NCBI RefSeq assembly: GCF_900230225.1
Contig: NZ_OCNH01000003.1
Location: 310,001 to 374,000, forward strand
DNA: 64,000 bases
Direction of reading: 5' to 3'
Origin: Spirosoma fluviale
GTDB lineage: Bacteria; Bacteroidota; Bacteroidia; Cytophagales; Spirosomataceae
Position 1 is the stretch's first letter; each line of letters opens with the position of its first letter. The position numbers and the translations under genes were made by a program. Of this stretch, positions 27,416 to 36,623 are shown piece by piece. The notes below the pieces were generated by a model. That model did no database searches and was not told the origin of the DNA. It saw only the letters and a list, made by a program, of their open reading frames with translations.

Positions 27416-27518
27416 TACTGATTGAGTTGAACAGTTGTTGCAAATCAGCGTCTCCGCAAACGCTCCCAAATGAGACGAAGAAGTTTTCATGTATCTGCTC
27501 ATTAATTCGGGCGTTCTG
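27416..27518 (+). repeat. Intergenic hairpin repeat, copy 8
   Basis: ACTGATTGAGTTGAACAG, GCGTCTCCGCAAACGCTCC, ATGAGACGAAG, TTCATGTATCTGCTCATTAA and TCGGGCGTTC. The arms AACGCTC/GGGCGTT and ATGAG/CTCAT pair, with AAT unpaired on the 3' arm. It lies upstream of the DUF983 gene start and downstream of the Reg_prop gene end. Confidence 0.8.
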
Positions 27519-27535
27519 AGAATCAGCTATACCCC

Positions 27536-28639
27536 TTACTTCTGACTCTCTTTACCCTTATATTCCGAATAATTAATAAATGTTTTTCCGTTGAAAAGGT
27601 AAAGACCTGTTTCTCTCGTGCCCACCCAAAGATCTCCGGTTTTATCTTCTAAAATTGTCCAAATCCATGGATTGATTAGTCCATCTTTAAAACCGGTAAA
27701 TGATTTCCCATCGTAACGGGAAAGACCACCATCACCACCAAACCAAAGGATGCCATTTTTATCTTCTATAATCTTTGCAACCAGACCATTATAACCTGGC
27801 ATACCATCGCTTTTTGTAAAACTTGTAAATGTTTTTCCATCATAACGGTAGGCTCCGCCCCAATTGCTGAACCAAATATTCCCGTTTTTGTCTTGTAATT
27901 GAGGACTGGCCCAATTATGACCGACCCGTCTCGTCTCAAATTGGAGCGTTAGTTCCTTTAATGAAAAGTTGATTACAGATTTTCCATCGTAACGATACAC
28001 ACCTGCATTACCTCGTCCTCCAAACCAAATGTTACCTGCTTTATCTTCTAAAATATGTTCCACGTTATTGTTACTACTTAAATATCCACCTGAGGCCTCA
28101 TTGATTATAAACGGAGTAAAGGATGTGCCATCGTAGATATAAACACCATCTATTGTTGCGAACCATAGTTTTCCGCTTTTTGCTTGCATGATACTGAATA
28201 CCCAATGCGAGTTGCGATAGTATTCACCCTTGTTGGGAGGCAGGTTTTTTGGTAAAGGTATCTGGATTTGGGCAAATGTTTTACCACCTGTCCTGAGCAG
28301 AGTTGAAGGGTCGTAAAGGCAAAGTTCCGCATCAGTACCTATCCAAATTTTACCATCTCTATCTTCCAAAACGCAAGAAATATTATTACTACTTAGCCCA
28401 TCGGCCACTAAAAATTGAGTAAACGATTTCTCGTCATATTTATAAAGCCCATTAGCTGAGGTTCCAAACCAAAGGTTACCTGCTTTGTCCTGTAGGCCAC
28501 ATTGAACATTGCCATTTCCTATGTTTTTTATAAGTTTTGGATGTGCCTTTTCTTTTGGCAAATCTTTTTTAACTGGTCCGTTGCAGGCAGTGCCAAAGAG
28601 TAATATTGTGAGGAAGGTAAAAATTTGTGCGTATTTCAT
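27536..28639 (-). CDS. Two-component-regulator-type propeller (Reg_prop) lipoprotein
   Basis: 367 residues. Lipobox FGTAC (Cys19). Seven or more propeller strands of the Reg_prop type recur (EDKxGNIWFG(G) and YDGKSFxxF), as in the sensor domain of hybrid two-component systems. Here the protein ends after the propeller, without kinase or membrane domains, so it is a stand-alone secreted or lipid-anchored propeller. The coding sequence is visibly AT-richer than its neighbours, with codons such as AAA, AAT and TTT, suggesting transfer. Probably co-transcribed with the YceI gene just upstream. Confidence 0.85.
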   Translation of the reverse strand: MKYAQIFTFLTILLFGTACNGPVKKDLPKEKAHPKLIKNIGNGNVQCGLQDKAGNLWFGTSANGLYKYDEKSFTQFLVADGLSSNNISCVLEDRDGKIWIGTDAELCLYDPSTLLRTGGKTFAQIQIPLPKNLPPNKGEYYRNSHWVFSIMQAKSGKLWFATIDGVYIYDGTSFTPFIINEASGGYLSSNNNVEHILEDKAGNIWFGGRGNAGVYRYDGKSVINFSLKELTLQFETRRVGHNWASPQLQDKNGNIWFSNWGGAYRYDGKTFTSFTKSDGMPGYNGLVAKIIEDKNGILWFGGDGGLSRYDGKSFTGFKDGLINPWIWTILEDKTGDLWVGTRETGLYLFNGKTFINYSEYKGKESQK

Positions 28640-28651
28640 GATTTCTTTTAA

Positions 28652-29302
28652 TTAATTAAAATTATTTTTTGCCATGATTTTTATATTAAACTCAATGGAA
28701 TCCGAAATAGCTTGATCCTTTAAATCATCAAAAAACTTTCCTGATTTATATCGAACATTCCATAGTGTTCGATCAATGACCAGCTTACCATTGGCTTTGA
28801 CTATTCCGTCCTTAACTTCTACTTTAGCTGGAAAACTAACTGGCTGTGTAGTACCTTTAATTGTTAGGTTTCCGGTAACTTTTCTGTTCTCATTATTTGT
28901 TAATTCAACCCTGGTAATGGCAATTGTAGAAAAGAGAAATTTTTTGACATCAAAAAAATCAGGATCTTTTAAGTGCTTGATGAGATTATTATTACTCCTA
29001 TGGTCAACACCTTCAATTGTACTCATGTCGATTTCAACAGTACCACCTATAAGCTGACCGTTTTCAACCATTAATTCTCCTTTTTATATATAGACGTACC
29101 CTGTATGCGCCCCATCAATACTAGAACCTTTCCATGTTACAACACTTTCCTTCGTATCTATTGCAACAAATTTCTCATTCCCAATATGTAAGGATATGGA
29201 GCCAGCCGATGCTTTATTTTGCTCTTTCCCTATTCCATTGCAACTGAAAAAGAAAGGAGCAATAATTAAAATCAGGCAAGTAATTAATGTCTTGTTATTC
29301 AT
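28652..29302 (-). pseudogene. YceI-family lipoprotein interrupted by one in-frame TAA
   Basis: The first frame starts at 29302 (lipobox FFFSC, Cys21) and ends after AHTGYVYI at a TAA (29084-29086). The same frame continues as KGEL then MVENGQLIGGTVEIDM, with FDVKKFLFST, GNLTIKGTTQPVSFP and SGKFF, typical YceI beta strands. A sense-to-TAA change (probably AAA to TAA) therefore splits an otherwise complete 216-codon gene. Just after the stop lies AAAAAGGAGAATTAATG, a good-looking Shine-Dalgarno sequence and start, so the C-terminal part might be reinitiated without its lipobox. YceI proteins bind isoprenoids in a lipocalin-like barrel. AT-rich, as the neighbouring propeller gene. Confidence 0.8.
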
Positions 29303-29363
29303 ACTACAGCAATAATTTTAGTAAATAGTAATTGATAAATGACTTCAAAATCAGCAATACAAA

Positions 29364-29648
29364 TTATTGCTCACCAGTTGCACTTTTAAAATCCTTCATG
29401 GTCTTTCCACCATAACGACACACGACAGCACTAGAGCCAAACCAAATATTTCCTTTCGCATCTTCTAAAATCCCCAAAAGCATTCCGGATGTTGTCTTTA
29501 TTTCGGTTACAGTTGGCTTTTTATTGTACAATGACTTTACATCATGATAGGAAAGTATCCAGACTGTCCCACTACGATCTACGCTACCGGTAGTCCAGAT
29601 GTTTCCTTTTTTATCTTCTACGATAGCATAATTCCCCTCTGCGGCACC
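29364..29648 (-). pseudogene. C-terminal remnant of a second Reg_prop propeller gene
   Basis: About 94 codons without a plausible start, stopped upstream by TAA and ending at TAA (29364-29366). It contains VEDKKGNIWTTG and LEDAKGNIWFGSS, the same propeller strands as in the gene at 27536-28639, and a final YGGKTMKDF strand. The 5' part of the gene is missing. AT-rich like the YceI gene. Confidence 0.65.
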
Positions 29649-29871
29649 TTAGAAAGGTTCTGCACATATACGAGTTTAGTCATTACGCTTTTTGATACCA
29701 ATGAATTTCAACCTCTGCGGTGGGCCGCAAACCTACCAGTCCTTGTGCCCAGATGTGTTAGAGGGATAGTAAAAGAATGTTAACGAAACGTAAAAGTTGC
29801 TTTTACTGACTGCAGTGGATTTTTGCCCCTAAGCAGGTGGGCATAGTCTATAAATATGTTGCCTATACAAT

Positions 29872-29945
29872 GGTCTCGCAAAAATGCTCTTACTTGAGAC
29901 GAAGGGGCGTTCATGTATCTGCTGCTTAAATGGGGCGTTTAAAGA
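29872..29945 (+). repeat. Intergenic hairpin repeat, copy 9
   Basis: GGTCTCGCAAAAATGCTC, TTGAGACGAAGG, TTCATGTATCTGCTGCTTAA and GGGGCGTTTAAAG. The pairs AAATGCTC/GGGCGTTT and TTGAG/CTTAA hold although the bases differ from copy 8. It lies between the AT-rich island and the ABC permease. Confidence 0.75.
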
Positions 29946-30416
29946 AACTATACCGTAAGGCTTTCGCTATTATTTAAACCCCACAACTCTTCTCTCCTAA
30001 AAGATCGAAAAAAGAAATCCTAAACGGCATCACACTATCAAATCATTCGTCGAGTATTAGAAACATAACATACTGTAAACAAAAGGTTGTTTCTGTCCTC
30101 CCGACGACAGGACCGGGCCGCCGGGAAGACAAAAAAATCAATTAATTGTCTTGCCGTGAACATATTCCGCATCAAGCTAATCCATTGATTAGGCTAGTAC
30201 AGCGTGTAAACTCTGCTGCCAATTCATTTTTTCAAGTTGTCCACAAATAGTCGCCCGATACGTCCGTTTGCGGACATCATCGTTAAATTCAAAAATATAC
30301 ACCGCTAACAATCAATAGATTACCAATTTGGTACGGTATTTGGCCGCTAACAAATGGGCAAGCTCTTTATTTACTTGCTCCGTCTTCTAACTAGCTAACT
30401 TCAACCTATCACTGAC

Positions 30417-32801
30417 ATGCTACGTAATCACATAAAAATCACGATCCGGGCGTTCTGGAACAATAAGCTGTTCAGCGGTCTTAATGTAGTCGGTCTGGGG
30501 ATTGGCATGGCGGCTGTGTGGCTGATGGTGCTTTACGTAGTGGATGAGCTGAGCTACGACCGGTTTCATACCAACGCGGATCGCATTGTTCGGGTCGTTC
30601 AACACGCGCAGTGGCCGGATGGCAATCTCAATCTTGCAGCTACGTCGGCTCCGTTTGCTGCTGCGCTGAAAAGCGATTACCCGGATGTTGAAAAAACCGT
30701 TCGGTTCCATCCCGAAGGTGGTGGTCTCATTACGTTCAATGACAAGAAAATGGACGTACCCAACATCTTATTCACCGACCCGACGGTGTTCGACGTATTT
30801 ACGTTTCCGTTTCTTTACGGCGATCCGGGTACGTCACTAAGCAAACCGCAAAGCATTGTTCTGAGTAAAAGTGTCGCCGAGAGCCTGTTTGGTGATGCGG
30901 GCAAAGCCGTTGGAAAAGTTGTTGAATTCAGCAATCATTTTCCCAATACTGTAACTGGGGTTGTCGAGGACGTACCGGCTAACTCGCATTTGCAATTCAG
31001 GGCGTTACGGTCCCTTCCCGATAATTACACGAGTGGCTGGCAAAACGCCGAACTCTATACGTACCTGCTCCTGACGAAAGGAAGCCATTACAAAACCCTG
31101 GAAGCCAAACTACCTGATTTCTTCCAGAAATACCTGAAAAAAGAAATGGGGGCGAATGTCGATTACCGACTGGAGCTTCAGCCTCTGACGTCTATCCATC
31201 TTCACTCTCACCTGGATTACGAAAACAGTCCAAACGGCAACGCCCGTACCGTTTCCATTTTTGGGGCTGTAGCGGCTCTGATTCTGCTGATTGCAGGCAT
31301 CAACTACGTAAATTTATTCACGGCCCGCTCCCTGAAACGGACGCGCGAGGTCGGCCTTCGAAAAGCCATAGGCTCGTATCGGCAGCAACTCATCGGGCAA
31401 TTCCTGACCGAATCGATGCTGATGACCTTCCTGGCGGGTTTAGTGAGCGCCGGATTGGCGCTTATGGCTTTACCGTACTTCAACCAGATGGCTGATAAGT
31501 CACTGTCGCTTGGGAGTTTGACGAATACGTTGCTGATTGTCATACTCTTCTCGCTGGCACTTGGCCTGTTGAGCGGACTCTATCCAGCGTTACGGATGTC
31601 AGGGTTCCGGCCTGTGGCGGCACTACGTGGGCAGATTGGCAATCAGTCGGGTAGCCTTATGTTCAAGCAATCGCTGGTGGTGTTTCAGTTCGTCGCAACG
31701 GTAGCACTGATTGCCTGTTCGGGTATCGTGTATCGGCAGATGCAGTTTGTCATGCACTCGGATTTAGGCTTCAACAAAGAACAGGTAGCCACGTTCCATA
31801 TCAGTTCCGAAGATAGTCGCCAACGTATCGATGCGCTTAAAGAAGCGCTGTTACGCAGTCCGTTAATCGAACGTGCTTCAGCAGCCAGCAATCCGATTGG
31901 CAACAATAACATTGGCGGTACGGGTATGTTCTTCGAGCAAAACGGTGCGTTTGCGGCCAATGCGCAGATGGTTCAGAAATTTCTTGTCGACCCGGACTAC
32001 ATCAAGACATTAGAAATCAAGCTCCTGAGCGGACGCAACTTTTCCGAGTCGCTCAAAAGCGATTTATCGAATGCGGTATTGGTCAATGAAACGCTGGCCA
32101 AACAGCTTGGCCCAAATCCTGTCGGCAAGCGTGTCAAATACGTTATCGATCAGGAAAGTCACACCGCCGAAGCTCGCATCATTGGGGTGGTAAAGGACTT
32201 TCATACGTATTCGCTTCAGCACAAAATAGAGCCGCTGGTGTTACAGATGCCCACGGCTTCCGACAAAGATAACCTCTACGTCCGGATTCGGCCTGGCAAG
32301 GTAACGGAAGCGCTGGCTTACATTCAGTCAACCTACCGCAGCTTCGATCCGGCTAATGCGCTTGATTTTCATTTCCTGGACGAAAACTTTTCGAAGCAAT
32401 ACCAGGCTGAACAAAAGCAGGGCGAGGTGTTACTGACGTTTACGATTCTGGCGGTCTTGATTGCCTGTCTGGGCCTATTTGGACTGGCCGCTTTTGCCGC
32501 TGAGCAACGGACCAAAGAGATTGGGGTGCGCAAAGTCCTCGGTGCTTCGGTGGTCAGCATCGTTACGTTGCTTTCCAAAGATTTCCTGAAACTGGTCCTG
32601 ATCGCCATTGTGATGGCTACGCCGATTGCCTGGTACGCCATGAACCAATGGTTGCAGGAATTTGCCTACAAGACGGACCTGTCGTGGTGGATCTTCGCCC
32701 TGGCGGGCCTGCTGGCTATCGTTATCGCGTTGGTAACCGTCAGCGCACAAAGCGTGAAAGCCGCGCTGGTGAATCCGGTAAAGTCGTTACGTAGTGAATA
32801 A
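30417..32801 (+). CDS. FtsX/MacB-type ABC transporter permease
   Basis: 794 residues, the length of the double-unit permeases common in Bacteroidota. The N-terminus MLRNHIKITIRAFWNNKLFS (amphipathic helix before the first TM) and VVGLGIGMAAVWLM are typical. A MacB periplasmic core domain follows, then a first FtsX core (about 280-400), a second periplasmic domain (about 440-650) and a second FtsX core (about 670-790, EIGVRKVLGASV being the family motif). No ATPase is adjacent, so it must use a partner from elsewhere. The substrate is unknown. Single gene between repeat copies 9 and 10. Confidence 0.9.
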   Translation: MLRNHIKITIRAFWNNKLFSGLNVVGLGIGMAAVWLMVLYVVDELSYDRFHTNADRIVRVVQHAQWPDGNLNLAATSAPFAAALKSDYPDVEKTVRFHPEGGGLITFNDKKMDVPNILFTDPTVFDVFTFPFLYGDPGTSLSKPQSIVLSKSVAESLFGDAGKAVGKVVEFSNHFPNTVTGVVEDVPANSHLQFRALRSLPDNYTSGWQNAELYTYLLLTKGSHYKTLEAKLPDFFQKYLKKEMGANVDYRLELQPLTSIHLHSHLDYENSPNGNARTVSIFGAVAALILLIAGINYVNLFTARSLKRTREVGLRKAIGSYRQQLIGQFLTESMLMTFLAGLVSAGLALMALPYFNQMADKSLSLGSLTNTLLIVILFSLALGLLSGLYPALRMSGFRPVAALRGQIGNQSGSLMFKQSLVVFQFVATVALIACSGIVYRQMQFVMHSDLGFNKEQVATFHISSEDSRQRIDALKEALLRSPLIERASAASNPIGNNNIGGTGMFFEQNGAFAANAQMVQKFLVDPDYIKTLEIKLLSGRNFSESLKSDLSNAVLVNETLAKQLGPNPVGKRVKYVIDQESHTAEARIIGVVKDFHTYSLQHKIEPLVLQMPTASDKDNLYVRIRPGKVTEALAYIQSTYRSFDPANALDFHFLDENFSKQYQAEQKQGEVLLTFTILAVLIACLGLFGLAAFAAEQRTKEIGVRKVLGASVVSIVTLLSKDFLKLVLIAIVMATPIAWYAMNQWLQEFAYKTDLSWWIFALAGLLAIVIALVTVSAQSVKAALVNPVKSLRSE

Positions 32802-32857
32802 TTAAATCTTCTCGGAAATATGAAAAGCAACGACAATCAACTTTCAGCATTAAAGCT

Positions 32858-33018
32858 GCGTATGCGACTAACTAAGTTTGATAGAAATTAAAAAGTGAGT
32901 GTCTCGCAAAAACGCTCCCAAGCGAGACGTGTAAGAATCGTTCGTGTTTACTTACAAGATAGGATGCTTATTGATAAGAGATCGGTTTTTTTGTCGAAAA
33001 CAGCAACTAATTATAGCG
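32858..33018 (+). repeat. Intergenic hairpin repeat, copy 10 (3' end uncertain)
   Basis: GCGTATGCGACTAACTAAG (32858-32876), then GTGTCTCGCAAAAACGCTCC and AAGCGAGACGTGTAAG. GTCTCGC (32901-32907) and GCGAGAC can form a seven-pair stem that encloses AAACGCTCC in the loop. The expected GGGCGTTT arm is not clear, so the right boundary is approximate. Confidence 0.65.
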
Positions 33019-33332
33019 AATGTCTAAAAACAACTCGTCGTTGCCAACGGAGCCATATTTTCTTGAGTCCCTTAGCTTGCCTCAACTCGACTTGGTATTC
33101 GGTCACGATTTGCCGCTTAAGCCGGTAATAGACCGTTCGCCGTTGAAACGTATATACAAATTCTGCTTTCATCGATTTTCGAGTTCTAGAATCAATCTAA
33201 AAGGACTTTTGTCTTGCGCACTGATGGACAAGATCAAAATTTATCCTACTCGGCGAAGGACAAAACCCTTTCGCTGCTCAAGGTAACAACTATAGAACAT
33301 TTTGCTTAAAGAATGCCTAACCCGTTCTGAAC

Positions 33333-33376
33333 CCGTTTTGTCTTGATTCAGCCTCTCGTGATTCAAGACAAAACGG
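33333..33376. terminator. Long inverted repeat between convergent genes
   Basis: CCGTTTTGTCTTGATTCA (33333-33350) and TGATTCAAGACAAAACGG (33359-33376) pair over 18 bases with one mismatch around an 8-nt loop. The site lies between the convergent ABC permease and ScyD-like genes and could stop transcription from both sides. Confidence 0.6.
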
Positions 33377-33463
33377 ATTCTTGACTATTTTCTTTGGGTT
33401 CGATTGACTACCCTTCACTCAAATGTTCAGTTGGTTAGTGATCAGGCCACTTGGAGGAGTCAA

Positions 33464-34507
33464 CTAAAGAGTTACTCGCTGAATGGTTCCCTCGAAGGTC
33501 TGAGCGATGTAGTAGGTATTTGAACCGCTTCGTTTAATGGAGTTGGGGTAATTCAAACCACCGAGCAGGCGGGTATTGCCCTGAGTCGTTGACCGCATGA
33601 TCGTTCCTGAATTGTCCAGAAAGCCCTGCCCTATCCAGGTGCCATATTCCAGGACAACCGGTAGCCCATTTTCGTCCAGCTCAATATCGGTTAGAGTGCT
33701 CAGGCCCGTTTGATACGTGGATTCGTTTCCCTGCAGGTCATACTGATAGATGGTGGCCCGCCCACCCGGATACGGATAGCCGGTAAAATTGCTGACCAGA
33801 AAGCGCTGACCATCAAAGACAATGCCCGTGGGTACCGCTTCCAGCGTATCGGTACCTGCGGTAATAATGGGCGGAATAGTGGCAAAGACGCTCAGCGCAT
33901 GAGTCGTTGCGTTCCGACGAATGATGGCATTGGCCGCGGCATCGACAATAAACAGATCACCCCCGGGTCCGATCGTCAGATTGAACAGATCCGTTTCATT
34001 GGTATCATCCACAAACGAATACGCTTTGACCCAGTCGCCCACGGCTTCATAGGCCAGCGATTGAGCCGATACGGGCGGATTACCCGGCTGAAAGGACATA
34101 ACGTCAAATGTATACAGTCGACCCTCGACGCCGTGCACCATATAGAGCGTCGTGCCCTGCAGCAGCAGGTGATTCAACCCAAAAACGGCCCCTTCCGGAC
34201 TGACTTGGGAAGTAAAGCCCGTCACCACCGGCCAGACTTTACCTTGTGGGGTAATCATTGCCAATTGACCATCATTGGCTGTGCCACTCCCGGCCTGGGT
34301 AACCCAAACCTGACCTTTTGCATCCGTTTCGACACCCAGCGGGGCCACCAACCCACTGGCGAACGCAGTTATCTGGGATGGGTCCCGATGATCCAGTAAG
34401 GCCTGACAACCTACCATACCGAACAGGATGACTAATACGAGGGAAAGGGCTGTACACTGGGAACAAAGCCGAGTGCGGCTACCGAGGAGTTGAGACTTGT
34501 TTTTCAT
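33464..34507 (-). CDS. ScyD/ScyE-like secreted propeller lipoprotein
   Basis: 347 residues. A signal peptide ends in the lipobox GMVGC (Cys34). ITAFASGLVAPLGVETDAKG, SPEGAVFGLNHLL, NLTIGPGGDLFIVD and YYIAQTFEGTIQ are as in the ScyD/ScyE family of NHL-like propeller proteins, originally found in scytonemin clusters but widespread with other roles. No catalytic site is obvious. Followed on the same strand by the broken agmatine deiminase gene. Confidence 0.75.
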   Translation of the reverse strand: MKNKSQLLGSRTRLCSQCTALSLVLVILFGMVGCQALLDHRDPSQITAFASGLVAPLGVETDAKGQVWVTQAGSGTANDGQLAMITPQGKVWPVVTGFTSQVSPEGAVFGLNHLLLQGTTLYMVHGVEGRLYTFDVMSFQPGNPPVSAQSLAYEAVGDWVKAYSFVDDTNETDLFNLTIGPGGDLFIVDAAANAIIRRNATTHALSVFATIPPIITAGTDTLEAVPTGIVFDGQRFLVSNFTGYPYPGGRATIYQYDLQGNESTYQTGLSTLTDIELDENGLPVVLEYGTWIGQGFLDNSGTIMRSTTQGNTRLLGGLNYPNSIKRSGSNTYYIAQTFEGTIQRVTL

Positions 34508-34522
34508 AAGAGAGAGTAAACG

Positions 34523-35421
34523 TTATTTTGAGGAAATTGTGGTTGGCTGAACGGGTGCCTTACCAGCCGGTTGCTGCCGGGTGACGCAGTGCATGCCGCC
34601 AGAATCGTGGTTAAGCTTGATGAGGTTAATCTGTACCAGCTTTCGGCCCGGAATGTGTTTTTTAAACAAGGCTAGGACCTCGGCATCTCGCTTTTTGCCT
34701 GCTTCCGATTAACCCGGTTGCCAATAGGCCGGTAGTAGAATCACCCCGTTGGTGATAACATAATTCAGATAACTGGACGAGGGAACGATGTACAGGATAG
34801 TACCCGCTTTAAATCCTGCTCGATAGCATCCTTCGACAGGTGCGGGTTACGCTGCAACGTAACGGACTCCACCTGTACCAGTGTCCCTTTCCCATTCACC
34901 TCGATGGCACCACCTTCCATGAAAACGCTGGACGTGATAATGGGCAGTCTCAATCGCCGGGCGAAGTCCTTATCAATGCCGTCGTGCTGGCGGGCGCGTT
35001 CGGTTAGCGAGTCCGGATGAGCCCCGTAGTTGCTATAGCGAAAATCGACGACGGCCAACTGACCCTCGGCATTACGAACGAACACCGGTCCCGGATCGAG
35101 GTACCAGTAGTCCGTTTGATCTTGTTTGATGATCGCGATTCGGCTGGTATCGATACCAAGCTGAGTAAACCAGCCTTTCCCCTCCCGAAACAGGGTGTCT
35201 TTTTCCAGAACCAGATTCACCCGGACAACCGGAGTCAGTGCCCGAATCATCTCGATGGTTGCGGTGTCTAATTTCGTTTGGGTTTCTTCGGTGCGCAGGC
35301 CCATCCACACCGCATCCTGTGGCTCCCATTCAGCCGGCATGGTGTAGGTTGAGCGGGTCTTTGCCTGACTTAGAGTCGAGACGAGGTAGATCAACAAGCT
35401 AATAGCTGGCGATTTGTACAT
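34523..35421 (-). pseudogene. Agmatine/peptidyl-arginine deiminase family gene, decayed
   Basis: From 35421, MPAEWEPQDAVWMG, YLDPGPVFVRN and VFMEGGAIEVNG are the expected blocks of the agmatine deiminase/PAD_porph family. After DLKRVL the frame shifts. Another frame gives ILYIVPSSSYLNYVITNGV and ILLPAYWQPG, then an in-frame TAA, and after it HDSGGMHCVTRQQP, which includes the catalytic Cys region near the C-terminus. A conserved block of roughly 80-100 residues (with GHVDEF and the catalytic His) between DLKRVL and LYIVPSS is absent. So there is a deletion with frame loss plus a stop codon. The signal-peptide-like N-terminus would have exported the protein. Confidence 0.8.
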
Positions 35422-35451
35422 ATTTATTAGTTGATTTACTGACTACCAGGT

Positions 35452-36330
35452 TTAGTTCCGGATCGATACGGTAGACTGAGGTTGGGACAGCACTTGACGC
35501 CATCGCCAGCGGTACTTTCTAGTCAAAATCGCCAAAAGGATAAGGTATGAAGCCCAGATCGTCAGCACCGACAGCCAATCGAACGTCAACTGGCGGGTGC
35601 TGAAAACAGATGGAGCCGGAAAGCTGTCAGACGGAGCATTGACGATCAACATACTGAACACGTTGTTGGCGGTGTGGATACCGGTGCTGACCTCAACGCC
35701 ATTATCGAGAAGCGTAGTAACGACCAGCAGCAAACCGAAGCTGCAGAAATACGTCATCGATACTGTTTTATCGCCATCAATATTGCTCCAATGGGGGCCT
35801 GCAAACGATAGAATAGTGATTAGGGCTGTAATAGGTACGTTTTTAGTGGCTACTCCAAAGGCCTGAAGTATGTAGCCACGATTCAGGGCTTCCTCGGCCA
35901 GCACCTGCCCCGTAATGAAAACCACGCCAAATAGAAGGGCTGGTATAAACTGACGCCAAGTTAGGCTGAGGTAGTAGTTGGCCGGATCGGTTAGATAACT
36001 TATCGCTTCAACTATTGCACTCAGACCCAGCACAACGCCAAACGCAAAGAGCATCCGATCCCAGCGAAATCGAGTGGCCGCCGTGAGCACGGTTAATGGA
36101 GGGCGTTGGTGCAGATACCTGATCACCAACAACAACACAGGCAGCGCCGATGCCCGGTAGAGGAAGTTCGCATAATAATTGACGACCTCAGCTGGTAAAT
36201 CTAATTGTCTTAGGTAGTTGAGGAATAGGTAAAACAGTACCGGCAGATGCAGGAAGATACCGAACAGACCGATCACGTAGCGCCACCAGTGGTTTTTGCC
36301 AGTTTTTGCGATAGCAATAAATGGATGCAT
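35452..36330 (-). CDS. CPBP-family intramembrane glutamic endopeptidase
   Basis: 292 residues from the ATG at 36330 (MHPFIAIAKTGKNH); earlier in-frame ATGs give an implausible N-terminus. About eight hydrophobic segments. EEALNRGYIL is the EExxxR motif, SFAGPHW the second motif and HTANNVFS the HxxxN motif of CPBP/Rce1 proteases. The substrate is unknown. It lies between the broken agmatine deiminase and a GNAT remnant, with short gaps. Confidence 0.85.
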   Translation of the reverse strand: MHPFIAIAKTGKNHWWRYVIGLFGIFLHLPVLFYLFLNYLRQLDLPAEVVNYYANFLYRASALPVLLLVIRYLHQRPPLTVLTAATRFRWDRMLFAFGVVLGLSAIVEAISYLTDPANYYLSLTWRQFIPALLFGVVFITGQVLAEEALNRGYILQAFGVATKNVPITALITILSFAGPHWSNIDGDKTVSMTYFCSFGLLLVVTTLLDNGVEVSTGIHTANNVFSMLIVNAPSDSFPAPSVFSTRQLTFDWLSVLTIWASYLILLAILTRKYRWRWRQVLSQPQSTVSIRN

Positions 36331-36340
36331 ACTTGTCACT

Positions 36341-36553
36341 TTAGTATTCGATAAACACGAATGAGCCATCGGACAGCAACCCATAGATGAGCGGTAGCGG
36401 GTGTTTCAACGGCTCCAACCACCAGTAGCCGCAAAAGCCAATGATGGGCCGTTGACCAGTCTCCCGAACAGCCCACAAGCCGTAGCCGATTGCTAGTCTG
36501 CACTCGATCACATCAATTGTCCAGGCATTTTCCATAATCAGGTAATCCACCAC
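36341..36553 (-). pseudogene. Fragment of a GNAT N-acetyltransferase
   Basis: About 70 codons. LAIGYGLWAVRETGQRPIIGF and CGYWWLEPLK then PLIYGLL match the central beta strands of GNAT (RimJ/RimL-like) proteins just before the acetyl-CoA loop. The next block (typically W-GKG-ATEA) is missing and replaced by an unrelated tail (SDGSFVFIEY), and the N-terminus is short. It is a truncated leftover upstream of the CPBP gene. Confidence 0.55.
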
Positions 36554-36623
36554 GTAACGCCGGGCAGGTCTGCTGTAGCAACTGGCTTTAGCGTTAGCAA
36601 GTGGGTCTGCTTACGGTTGGTAG

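Noticed and set aside
30100..30160. Small GC-rich inverted sequences upstream of the FtsX-type permease
   Set aside because: Short imperfect palindromes with no context to support an operator or terminator.
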